From a bacterium MnTg04 (lineage in GTDB: Bacteria > Pseudomonadota > Gammaproteobacteria > Steroidobacterales > MnTg04), in NCBI GenBank assembly GCA_008975185.1, contig BFAU01000081.1, positions 1 through 8,440 on the forward strand: a stretch of 8,440 nt of DNA, given 5' to 3'. Position 1 is the stretch's first letter. The number at the start of each line of letters is the position of its first letter. Both the position numbers and the translations under genes were made by a program. Below, in pieces: positions 1 through 5,754 of this stretch. The notes beneath the pieces are model-generated. The model was given only the letters and a program-made list of their open reading frames with translations, did not search any database and had not been told where the DNA came from.

Positions 1-299
1 AGGGACGGGCCTCCCCAGTTGGGGAATGTCACCCCCAGGACCTGGAGGCGGACATTCGGCTCAGCGCAAATTACGGTACCCCACAGGACGCCACCGCCAT
101 CGTCCCATTGCTCAAACATTCGCCCGCCAGGATGTGCTTCGCAAATGTAATTGCGCTTACCGACTTCTCCGCCTGCAAAAAACTCCACAGGCCACCACCC
201 GCCGATATCTTCGGTGAGTGCTTTCCACACACGCTCGGGTGGCGCATTGATTTCAGTTTCCATCGTTAACTGTGCAATTTCAGCCGGTTGATTTGCCAT
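1..299 (-). CDS. SRPBCC/AHSA1-like domain protein, C-terminus cut by window edge
   Basis: Ninety-nine residues can be read from an ATG at 299 to the left window edge; the C-terminal part lies outside. The N-terminal half matches the Bet v1-like SRPBCC/AHSA1 pattern: a first beta strand (residues 9-18), then APPERVWKALTEDIGGWWP (19-37), the usual 'a-p-e-x-V-W-x-a-l-t' helix of the fold, and a strand-rich stretch with Gly-Gly-Arg-Met-Phe-Glu (58-63). Such proteins have a hydrophobic ligand pocket; the ligand is rarely known. The gene starts 2 bases after the stop of the upstream ArsR-type regulator, and a GGAG inside the end of that gene lies 8 bases before the ATG, so the two are very likely co-translated. 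Small ArsR-plus-SRPBCC operons are common in bacteria. The fold is fairly sure; the biochemical role is unknown. Confidence 0.82.
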   Translation of the reverse strand, partial: MANQPAEIAQLTMETEINAPPERVWKALTEDIGGWWPVEFFAGGEVGKRNYICEAHPGGRMFEQWDDGGGVLWGTVICAEPNVRLQVLGVTFPNWGGPS

Positions 300-301
300 G
301 A

Positions 302-670
302 TCAGCTCTCCGTAGTTGATTCCGCGATCGACTTCAGTCGAAGAAGGCGATCTGCGGGGATTTGTTCAAAGGGTCGAATCCAGCGGCGGTACATCGTCTG
401 CAGTGGAATCGGGTTGAGGTGGTTGATGCGCTCACGACCACGACGCTCCACGACAACCAATCCACCTTTTTGCAAGGTCTTGAGATGCTTCATCACCGCG
501 AAACGCGAGAATTCAAAGCACTTGCACAGTTCGCTGGTGGTCATGGATTTCTTGCGGAGCAAATCAAGGATTCTGCGTCGTGATGCGTCGCTCAAAGCTG
601 CCCACACCGCATCGTTAACCGGCAATGTACTGCCATCACCAGGAGCGAATTTAGAATGCGTTGTTTGCAT
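302..670 (-). CDS. ArsR-family winged-helix transcriptional repressor
   Basis: This 122-residue protein is the size of a single-domain ArsR/SmtB-type regulator. The winged-helix domain covers about residues 20-90: AVWAALSDASRRRILDLL (helices 1-2), a recognition helix near SRFAVMKHLKTL (55-66), and the wing GGLVVVERRGRERINHLN (69-86). It should bind DNA as a dimer. The open frame extends upstream to 841, but I start at the ATG at 670: similarity begins there, AGG lies 6 bases upstream, and the longer frame would cross the promoter and overlap tyrA. It is co-transcribed with the SRPBCC gene and probably autoregulated through the palindrome over its start. Cys49 and Cys51 form a CxC at the position where relatives usually have ordinary residues (ELCKCF against ELAERF), which could be a metal or redox sensor or incidental. 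Confidence 0.88.
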   Translation of the reverse strand: MQTTHSKFAPGDGSTLPVNDAVWAALSDASRRRILDLLRKKSMTTSELCKCFEFSRFAVMKHLKTLQKGGLVVVERRGRERINHLNPIPLQTMYRRWIRPFEQIPADRLLRLKSIAESTTES

Positions 671-692
671 ATGTGACCTAATAGTCACATAT
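669..692. promoter_or_regulatory. Perfect inverted repeat, likely ArsR-type operator
   Basis: ATATGTGAC (669-677) and GTCACATAT (684-692) are exact reverse complements separated by six bases. The repeat covers the ribosome binding site and first base of the ArsR-type gene and its likely -10 region, and lies about 75 bp upstream of the divergent tyrA. A dyad of this size suits a dimeric winged-helix repressor, so autoregulation is the simplest reading. The repeat is seen directly; the binding protein is inferred. Confidence 0.7.
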
Positions 693-709
693 TCGATGCA
701 AAATGTCAA
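681..709 (-). promoter_or_regulatory. Candidate sigma-70 promoter for the ArsR-SRPBCC operon
   Basis: Read on the minus strand, a consensus -35 TTGACA (709-704) is followed after 17 bases by GACTAT (686-681), which matches only 3 of 6 -10 bases but is preceded by TG one base upstream, as in extended -10 promoters. The -10 falls in the right arm and spacer of the 669-692 palindrome, so a bound repressor would block RNA polymerase. The -35 is strong and the -10 weak. Confidence 0.45.
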
Positions 710-766
710 TGGACACTTCTCCTTCTTGGTGCAATATGCAGACTTGCGACAGGGATCGGCAACACC

Positions 767-1852
767 ATGAATCTTGAAGAACTTCGTAACGATCTGTCGT
801 CGGTCGATCGTCAGCTCATAGAGCTGATTGCCCGGCGGCACGGTATTGTCAGCGCGATCGGGAATTGCAAACGAGCTACGGGTCGGGCTACCCGGGATTA
901 CGAGCGGGAAAAGGATGTATTGGACCTGGCGCGCAGCCAGGCCAAGGCCTTGAATATCGACCCCAAGCTCGCCGAGGAGGTAGTGACTGCGCTGATCAGG
1001 TCATCTCTTGCCAGCCAGGAACGCGATCGGGTTGCGGCAGAGGGCAAAGGAGACGGTCGGCACGTCTTGATTATTGGCGGTGCGGGTAAAATGGGCGGCT
1101 GGTTCGTGGATTTTTTTAATTCGCAGGGATTCGCAACGACTATCGCCGATATTGACGTTGAACCAGGCCTCGGCCGGTTTAAGGAATGGCGGCAAGCCGG
1201 TATTGATTACGATGTCATTGTCGTCGCGACTCCACTCGCAGTATCCGGTAAAATTCTCGCCGAGCTTGCTGAGCAAAGACCCGCGGGCCTGATCTTCGAC
1301 ATCGGCTCTCTCAAATCACCACTGAAATCCGGACTTCAAGCATTGCTGAACGCCGGATGCATGGTCGCATCCTTGCACCCCATGTTTGGGCCCGGCACCG
1401 ACTTGTTGTCGGGGCGCCATTTGATATTCGTCGATGTGGGATGTGACGAGGCGACCACAAAGGCCAAGGAGCTCTTCTCCGCGACGATGGTCGAGGTGCT
1501 TGATATGGGTCTCGATGATCACGATCGACTGATTGCCTACGTACTCGGCCTGTCACATGCACTGAACATCGCGTTCTTTACCGCACTCGCGGAAAGCGGC
1601 GAAGCCGCGCCAAAGCTCGCCAAATTGTCATCGACAACCTTTGATGCACAATTACTGGTTTCGGCCGTGGTAGCCCGGGACAATCCACGAATGTACTTTG
1701 AAATCCAGCATTTGAACAAATTCGGACTCGACCCGCTAGACGCGCTGTGCGAATCCATGAGGCGAATTCGCGACCTGGTCGCCGCCGGCGACCAGGATGG
1801 CTTTGTGGATTTGATGCTTAAAGGACGCGAATACCTGGCAACAAGACGGTAA
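767..1852 (+). CDS. tyrA: Bifunctional chorismate mutase / prephenate dehydrogenase (T-protein)
   Basis: This cytoplasmic enzyme makes prephenate from chorismate and oxidises it with NAD to 4-hydroxyphenylpyruvate, the tyrosine precursor. At 361 residues it is close to E. coli TyrA (373). Residues 1-85 are an AroQ-type chorismate mutase with the expected charged residues: Arg7, Arg24, Lys35, Arg47-Glu48 and Gln84. Residues 98-361 are the dehydrogenase, with an NAD-binding GGAGKMG (104-110), a conserved strand VIVVATP (150-156), and HPMFGP (204-209) containing the catalytic His204. By rough alignment, the prephenate-binding Arg294 of E. coli seems to be replaced by Lys in IQHLNKFGL. The ATG at 767 fits the start of the mutase domain; AGGG lies 12 bases upstream, a long spacing. 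The gene diverges from the ArsR operon and converges on the methyltransferase gene 23 bp beyond its stop. No leader peptide or TyrR-like box was recognised. Confidence 0.95.
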   Translation: MNLEELRNDLSSVDRQLIELIARRHGIVSAIGNCKRATGRATRDYEREKDVLDLARSQAKALNIDPKLAEEVVTALIRSSLASQERDRVAAEGKGDGRHVLIIGGAGKMGGWFVDFFNSQGFATTIADIDVEPGLGRFKEWRQAGIDYDVIVVATPLAVSGKILAELAEQRPAGLIFDIGSLKSPLKSGLQALLNAGCMVASLHPMFGPGTDLLSGRHLIFVDVGCDEATTKAKELFSATMVEVLDMGLDDHDRLIAYVLGLSHALNIAFFTALAESGEAAPKLAKLSSTTFDAQLLVSAVVARDNPRMYFEIQHLNKFGLDPLDALCESMRRIRDLVAAGDQDGFVDLMLKGREYLATRR

Positions 1853-1875
1853 TACCGCTGACCTGAAAATGCGCC

Positions 1876-2664
1876 TCAATTGGCAATGGGTTTCTTCCCC
1901 GTAATCAGGGCATAACCCGCTCCGCCGGACAGCACGAAATCACGTGCTGCTGAAATCGATGAAAATGACGCGCTCAAGCCATTCGCAAGCTCAAATTGTT
2001 CCCGGTCCAGGAAATTTTCGATCACACCTATGCGCCGTTCCATGCGCGAAATCATGTCGCCGAGTACTTCGCTGACATCGCGTGTACGGATTGCGGAAAA
2101 GCCGGTCTGGTCGAGTACGTCGCGATAACCATCGATAGGCAGAGCCCCGCTGATGCACAGCACGTGCCCGACCAGATCCTGTAGCGATTCGGGTAGTGCC
2201 TGGTTCAGTACGACATCGGAAATACCCAGCCTGCCGCCTGGTCTAAGCACGCGTTTCATTTCGGTGAGCGCCAGCGCAAGGTCCGGAAAAGTACTCAGAC
2301 TACACTCGCAGATCACCACATCGAAAGAATCGTTGGCGAACGGCAACCGCTCCGCATCACCCTGGACAAACTTGACCCTGCTCGACAGGCCAACATTCTC
2401 GGTCAGTTCATTTGCCCGGCGGATATTTTCCTCCGAGTAATCGATCCCAACTATGCGGCAGCCGAAATGCTCCGTGAGCACTCGCGCGCTTTCACCCCGG
2501 CCACACGCCACATCCAGCACACGATCGTCACATCCGACCAACGCAGATCCCGCCAGCTCGCGCGTCAGCGGGATGCCGCCCGGGTGCTCATCGCTGCCGA
2601 ACAAGAGCGTGAGAACCGGCATCTCATAGAATTTCGCGCTGCGGCTTTTGACGTGATTATCCAT
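1876..2664 (-). CDS. Class I SAM-dependent methyltransferase (Methyltransf_11 type)
   Basis: This 262-residue protein has a complete Rossmann methyltransferase core: motif I VLDVACGRG (49-57), the acidic end of strand 2 GIDYS (73-77, Asp75 expected to hold the ribose of SAM), GDAERLPFANDSFDVVI (102-118), and the post-motif VLRPGGRLGISDV, typical of UbiE/type 11 enzymes. Before the core is a conserved-looking segment FYEMPVLTLLFGSDEHPGG (12-30) that may shape the substrate site, and a C-terminal extension of about 90 residues follows. No membrane segment is visible. The substrate is unknown; small molecules such as lipids, quinones or metalloids are all possible. The ATG at 2664 has no good Shine-Dalgarno sequence (GAGGGG is about 16 bases upstream). 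It is divergent from mlaC, with no evidence of a functional link. Confidence 0.88.
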   Translation of the reverse strand: MDNHVKSRSAKFYEMPVLTLLFGSDEHPGGIPLTRELAGSALVGCDDRVLDVACGRGESARVLTEHFGCRIVGIDYSEENIRRANELTENVGLSSRVKFVQGDAERLPFANDSFDVVICECSLSTFPDLALALTEMKRVLRPGGRLGISDVVLNQALPESLQDLVGHVLCISGALPIDGYRDVLDQTGFSAIRTRDVSEVLGDMISRMERRIGVIENFLDREQFELANGLSASFSSISAARDFVLSGGAGYALITGKKPIAN

Positions 2665-2758
2665 TGGCTCGCGGTTAAAACCCCTCAGTTATTCTTTCAG
2701 CCACCCGTCCAGGACCGTGTCGTTTGGCCTGTAGACTGGCGCACGGCTGTGGGAATCC

Positions 2759-2764
2759 TATACT
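2759..2764 (+). promoter_or_regulatory. Candidate -10 element for mlaC
   Basis: TATACT matches 5 of 6 bases of the sigma-70 -10 consensus. No good -35 lies 16-18 bases upstream. If used, it gives a 5' untranslated leader of about 100 nt with two possible stems: TCCCC/GGGGA (2781-2785 with 2807-2811) and ACGCCG-AGC-CGGCGT (2811-2825). They share base 2811, so they would stack or compete. Confidence 0.35.
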
Positions 2765-2872
2765 ATCATTCGTAACCCTGTCCCCGCTACGCTTGCGATG
2801 CCAAATGGGGACGCCGAGCCGGCGTGGTAAGCTGGATTTCTCGTTTTTTTACTCGCAAATAGAGACAGGATC

Positions 2873-3472
2873 GTGAGATCGATTGCACTTTCACTCATGC
2901 TGGGCCTGCTTTCGTCGCCCGCTATCGCTCAGTCACCCAATGACGTGGTTGCCGAGGCACTGAATTTGCTTGATCAGGTGATCAGGACGCGGAAAGAGGA
3001 GCTATCGAACGATAAGCATGCCCTGTATGCAGTGATCGATGACGTTTTGCTGCCGAGATTCGATCGCAAGTTTGCCGCTCAACTCGTATTGGCCAGGCAC
3101 TGGCGAACCGCAAGCGATGACCAGAAAACGCGATTTATTGAAGCATTTTATGCGACCCTGGTGCATCGATACGCAGACGGTGTCTTGCAGTTTCATCTGG
3201 ATAAAATGGAAATCCTGTCGTTTCGAGGAGACGAACCCGAGAAGCGAACAGTGGTGAAGACCACGGTTTTACTCGATGACGGCACAAAGGTACCGGTCCA
3301 CTACGCTATGGTCGAACGTCCGCGTGGATGGCTGATGTATGACGTGAAGATCGAGGGGATTTCATATATTCGAAATTTCCGCGCGGAATTCAATAGCGAA
3401 ATAAACGCGACGGGGCTCGATGCTGTCATCCATCGCCTTGAAGCGGAGGCCGCCGCCGAACCGGAAGAATAA
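2873..3472 (+). CDS. mlaC: MlaC-family periplasmic phospholipid-binding protein
   Basis: MlaC carries phospholipids across the periplasm between the outer-membrane MlaA complex and the inner-membrane MlaFEDB transporter. This 199-residue protein has a signal peptide (about 1-19, AIA before Gln20) and then the family's helical region: VIDDVLLPRFDRKFAAQLVL (54-73), HWRTASDDQKTRFIEAFYATLVHRYADGVLQF (76-107), and a beta region ending in GWLMYDVKIEGISYIRNFR. The length is usual for the family. The start is GTG at 2873: it gives the whole signal peptide, whereas the next ATG at 2897 would remove its positive end. AGGA lies only 2 bases upstream, which is tight. Unlike the common mlaFEDCB operon, this gene stands alone and converges on mlaA, stop to stop with 16 bp between. 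The tail is acidic and Ala-rich (EAEAAAEPEE). Confidence 0.9.
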   Translation: MRSIALSLMLGLLSSPAIAQSPNDVVAEALNLLDQVIRTRKEELSNDKHALYAVIDDVLLPRFDRKFAAQLVLARHWRTASDDQKTRFIEAFYATLVHRYADGVLQFHLDKMEILSFRGDEPEKRTVVKTTVLLDDGTKVPVHYAMVERPRGWLMYDVKIEGISYIRNFRAEFNSEINATGLDAVIHRLEAEAAAEPEE

Positions 3473-3488
3473 TTACGGCTCGATAATT

Positions 3489-4244
3489 CTATTCTTCTTC
3501 AAAAAACTCATCGAAGAGGTCATCGTCACCCTCTGGAGGATCGCCGTCGTAGATATGATATTCGCGATTCTGCAGGTATGCTTCCCGAATCGTTATGTAG
3601 GGGTCGAAGGAGCTATCGATGGTGCTTTCAGCCGCAAGTAGTCTCGCTCGAATGTGAATGCCCTGCAGTATCCAGAGTTTGTCCCTAACTGAGGAATTGC
3701 TGTAGTGGAAAAGCGGATCGAAGAAAATGTCCAGAGGATAAGCGATAGCGTCCCTGAGCGTTCGCGGCCCAAGGATCGGCAGCATTACGAAAGGGCCATC
3801 GGGGACGCCCCATTTCGCTAAAGTCTGGCCGAAATCCTCGTCATGCGGTTCCAGTCCGGCGGATTTCGCCGGATCGAACAATCCACCGATACCAACGGTG
3901 CTATTCATGACCAGCCGAGCCGTGTCGCTAAGCGCATCCCGCCCTTTGCCTTGCAGAAAGTTATTGATGATATTCAATGGCGTTCGCAGGTTGGCAAAGA
4001 AATTTGAAATCCCTCTGCGCACGAACCCGGGCGCTATGATTTTATAGCCCTTGGCGAGAGGTTTCAGGGTGACGGAATCCAACCCGTCATTGACGGCGTA
4101 GATGCCACGATTGAGGGGCTCCCAGGGATCGGCGGCAGAACGAACTTGCGCGTCTGTTCCTGCGACCTCGGGCGAACTCGCGCAGGCGCCCACTTGCATC
4201 AATATCAACCCAAGGAAAATGACCTGGCGCGCGCGGCATCTCAT
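3489..4244 (-). CDS. mlaA: MlaA/VacJ outer-membrane lipoprotein
   Basis: MlaA sits in the outer membrane, usually with a porin, removes mislocalised phospholipids from the outer leaflet and hands them to MlaC. From the ATG at 4244 the protein has 251 residues. A lipoprotein signal ends in VGAC with Cys21 as the lipidated residue; Ala22 does not suggest inner-membrane retention. Family landmarks follow: DPWEPLNRG (39-47), GIGGLFD (118-124), DFGQTLAKWG (137-146) and GPFVMLPILGPRTLRD (150-165). GGAG lies 6 bases before this ATG. Another start at 4292 overlaps the stop of the FMN reductase gene as TGATG and would add 16 residues ahead of the signal; I prefer 4244 because of its ribosome binding site and normal signal length. 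The C-terminus is strongly acidic, with 11 Asp/Glu in the last 20 residues. Confidence 0.95.
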   Translation of the reverse strand: MRCRARQVIFLGLILMQVGACASSPEVAGTDAQVRSAADPWEPLNRGIYAVNDGLDSVTLKPLAKGYKIIAPGFVRRGISNFFANLRTPLNIINNFLQGKGRDALSDTARLVMNSTVGIGGLFDPAKSAGLEPHDEDFGQTLAKWGVPDGPFVMLPILGPRTLRDAIAYPLDIFFDPLFHYSNSSVRDKLWILQGIHIRARLLAAESTIDSSFDPYITIREAYLQNREYHIYDGDPPEGDDDLFDEFFEEE

Positions 4245-4291
4245 CGGATTCTCCGCCGATCGCTTTAGCGATCGCAGGTACCGGGCATTCA

Positions 4292-4924
4292 TCAGACCGT
4301 TGCCCGGCACATCGTCTGCTGTATCGGCAAATCGTCGCTGCATTCCTCCTGTTCGCGTGCATTCTTCAGTGCCTTTTCATACCACTCGAACTCATCCAGG
4401 AATTTGACGATACGCTTTTCGTACGCGGGGTCCAGCGGCTTGCCATCGTCATCAAAAGCGTTGTGGATCTGGGAAATCGGGAAGGCGCTGGGAATACTCG
4501 GCGTGCCGAGTTCCGCAAGGATGCCGCGGAGGTTTACCAGGGCCCGGACTCCGCCAAATGGACCGGCAGAGTAGGTGACTATTCCACTGGGCTTGTAGTG
4601 GTACTCACTCTGGAAATGATCGAGCAGATTTTTTAGCGAGGCCGATATGCTGTGGTTGTACTCAGCGCTGACAATGATGTATCCGTCAGCCTTCTCCAGA
4701 ATCTGACTGACTTTTTCCATCGCGTCGGGCGCTTCGCCCGGTCCGTATTCCTTATGCATCAAATCCAGAAACGGTAGCCGGTACTCATCGGGATCGATCA
4801 GCGTGACGACGTGGTCGCGCTCTTTCAACTTGTTGGTCACGAAACGCGCCGCCTTGATGCCCTGGCGGTCTCGCCGAACGCTGCCATATATCACGGCGGT
4901 GTTTAGTCGATTGGAGTTTGCCAT
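4292..4924 (-). CDS. NADPH-dependent FMN reductase / NAD(P)H quinone reductase family flavoprotein
   Basis: This 210-residue flavodoxin-like protein belongs to the FMN_red (chromate/azo/quinone reductase) family. The phosphate loop is VIYGSVRRDRQG (11-22), the core strand and flavin-binding loop is ADGYIIVSAEYNHSISASLKNLLDH (79-103), matching the family pattern PEYN-x-S-x-x-x-LKN-x-x-D, and TYSAGPFGGVRALVNLR forms the later flavin contact. Family members use NAD(P)H to reduce FMN, quinones or xenobiotics in the cytosol; the substrate here is unknown. The frame is open to 5026, but the ATG at 4924 precedes the first family strand and has AGGAG 10 bases upstream. The stop lies 47 bp before the preferred mlaA start and touches an alternative one, so the two are probably co-transcribed. 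The last 15 or so residues, with two Cys, look like a non-conserved tail. Confidence 0.88.
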   Translation of the reverse strand: MANSNRLNTAVIYGSVRRDRQGIKAARFVTNKLKERDHVVTLIDPDEYRLPFLDLMHKEYGPGEAPDAMEKVSQILEKADGYIIVSAEYNHSISASLKNLLDHFQSEYHYKPSGIVTYSAGPFGGVRALVNLRGILAELGTPSIPSAFPISQIHNAFDDDGKPLDPAYEKRIVKFLDEFEWYEKALKNAREQEECSDDLPIQQTMCRATV

Positions 4925-4966
4925 AACTTTCTCGCTCCTCGTCACGTCGCTGGGCATGTGCACAAC

Positions 4967-4972
4967 AGTATA
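4967..4972 (-). promoter_or_regulatory. Candidate -10 for the FMN reductase-mlaA unit
   Basis: On the minus strand TATACT (4972-4967) matches 5 of 6 -10 bases and would start RNA near 4960, about 36 bases before the ATG at 4924. No convincing -35 is seen at normal spacing. It also supports using the 4924 start, since the longer frame begins upstream of this element. Confidence 0.3.
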
Positions 4973-5129
4973 CGTGCTCGGCAGCTGTATCTGTGTAGCT
5001 GTTCTTACTGCATCCCTGATTCGCACATACGCGCTGGTCTATTCCTGTCAGTCAGGCCATAGAATTCGCGATAGAGCGGCAGCAAACGTCACAAGCAATA
5101 TCCACCATTGATAGCGCGATGCGGCCGCC

Positions 5130-5266
5130 AGCGACGCAAATGCATTGCCGCTCCTGCGTCAACCGGTATCGAGACGAGCCTCGGTGACTGCGAAAGTATC
5201 GCTGCGAATGACAATTGGTGGCTTGTCAACCTGGCCGAGGTAACGCCGCAAGATTGCGGTTTTTTT
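5130..5266 (+). ncRNA. Candidate small structured RNA with intrinsic terminator, family unknown
   Basis: No plausible protein gene lies here, yet the stretch carries several exact stems and ends in a terminator. GACGCA (5133-5138) pairs with TGCGTC (5155-5160). CCTCGG (5179-5184) pairs with CCGAGG (5235-5240) and encloses two hairpins, GCGA-AAGTA-TCGC (5190-5202) and TGACAA/TTGTCA (5209-5214 with 5223-5228), so a three-way junction can form. The terminator at 5246-5266 follows at once. No protein gene on this strand lies just before or after, so this is neither the tail of an mRNA nor an obvious riboswitch. The 5' end is uncertain: TAGAAT at 5060-5065 is a possible -10 with no clear -35. The orphan terminator is the strongest evidence. 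I recognise no known sRNA family. Confidence 0.45.
5246..5266 (+). terminator. Rho-independent terminator, orphan
   Basis: CCGCA (5246-5250) and TGCGG (5255-5259) form a GC-rich stem with loop AGAT, directly followed by seven T (5260-5266). It works only for plus-strand transcription, as the minus strand has no T run after the hairpin. No plus-strand protein gene precedes it within 1.7 kb, so it implies an unannotated plus-strand transcript. Confidence 0.75.
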
Positions 5267-5540
5267 ACTCTTTAAAAATCAATACATTATGATGACGATC
5301 GCACAGGGAGATGAGAATTTTTGGGCAGCAACACGAGTGATATTTTTTTGCATTTTCTTCAATTCAAACCTCATAACATTACGGCAACTCTTTGATAAAT
5401 CGCATCTAAATTTTTCTCAAAAAAGGGCAGGAAGTGTGCTTTCCGCTATCGAAAACGAACGAAAATGAAGAAAATAGTCTCCGAATCAATCTTTTTTCGA
5501 TATGCACCGCTTATCCACAAACTTCCCACAAGTTTTGCTA
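5267..5540. other. AT-rich spacer with one consensus DnaA box
   Basis: This stretch is visibly richer in A and T than the rest of the window, with many A and T runs, and holds no supportable gene. It separates the terminator of the first candidate RNA from the promoter of the second. TTATCCACA at 5511-5519 matches the DnaA box consensus TTATNCACA exactly. The next bases contain a poor second copy (CTTCCCACA, 5522-5530). One box does not make an origin. A weak hairpin GGAAG/CTTTCC at 5432-5446 is followed on the minus strand by a T run, but its stem is bulged and short. Confidence 0.5.
5511..5519 (+). promoter_or_regulatory. DnaA box (exact consensus)
   Basis: TTATCCACA lies 21 bases before the -35 of the 5541-5568 promoter, a position where a bound DnaA protein could affect transcription. 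The match is exact but is only nine bases in an AT-rich context, so chance is quite possible. Confidence 0.3.
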
Positions 5541-5568
5541 TTGGCAGAATGTTTTTTGGTGATATATT
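5541..5568 (+). promoter_or_regulatory. Near-consensus sigma-70 promoter for the 5575-5990 RNA
   Basis: TTGGCA (5541-5546, 5 of 6) and TATATT (5563-5568, 5 of 6) are 16 bases apart, with TG at 5560-5561 giving an extended -10. Transcription would start near 5575, just where the sequence changes from AT-rich to GC-rich and the first stem begins (5579). It is the best-looking promoter in the window. Confidence 0.72.
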
Positions 5569-5754
5569 AAATCCACGGCAACCGGAAAACCTCGGTTGGA
5601 AGGAAGCCGGGCTCCAATTGGCTGGGGCAGGGTCACACGCCAGGAGTGACCAACCGGTAGACGAAGTCTACACGTGGGTAGGGCTCGAAAGGGCAATATG
5701 CGCGGCAGAGTAGTCGGATGAATAATCGGGCTGCGATGTAGAGGGAAGCTGCCA

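Noticed and set aside
710..740. Promoter for tyrA (TGGACA, 19 bases, TATGCA)
   Set aside because: The -10 matches only 3 of 6 bases and the spacing is long; the tyrA promoter could not be placed.
2843..2853. TTTTTTTACTC repeated at 2844-2854 and 5260-5270
   Set aside because: An 11-base match dominated by a T run; flanks differ, so chance is the best explanation.
3470..3500. Shared bidirectional terminator between mlaC and mlaA
   Set aside because: Only an AT-rich imperfect dyad (AATTA/TAATT) is present, with no GC stem and no T run placed for either strand.
5420..5447. Possible minus-strand terminator (GGAAAG/CTTCC then a T run)
   Set aside because: The stem is short and bulged, the T run is separated from it, and no minus-strand transcript upstream is evident.
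5596..5614. GGAAGGAAGC resembles the SRP RNA motif
   Set aside because: It does not sit in a hairpin with the SRP asymmetric loop, and the rest of the RNA is unrelated in size and structure.
5600..5700. Resemblance to RNase P RNA (GGAAG-CCGGGCTCC, GGGGCAGGGT, a GAAAGGG stretch)
   Set aside because: The universal 3' core (ACAGAA followed by CCCGGCTTA) that would pair with the 5' part is absent, and the order and spacing of the conserved regions do not fit.
5465..5713. 82-residue open frame on the plus strand
   Set aside because: It crosses the strong promoter and the start of the structured RNA, has no ribosome binding site, and its protein shows no recognisable family.
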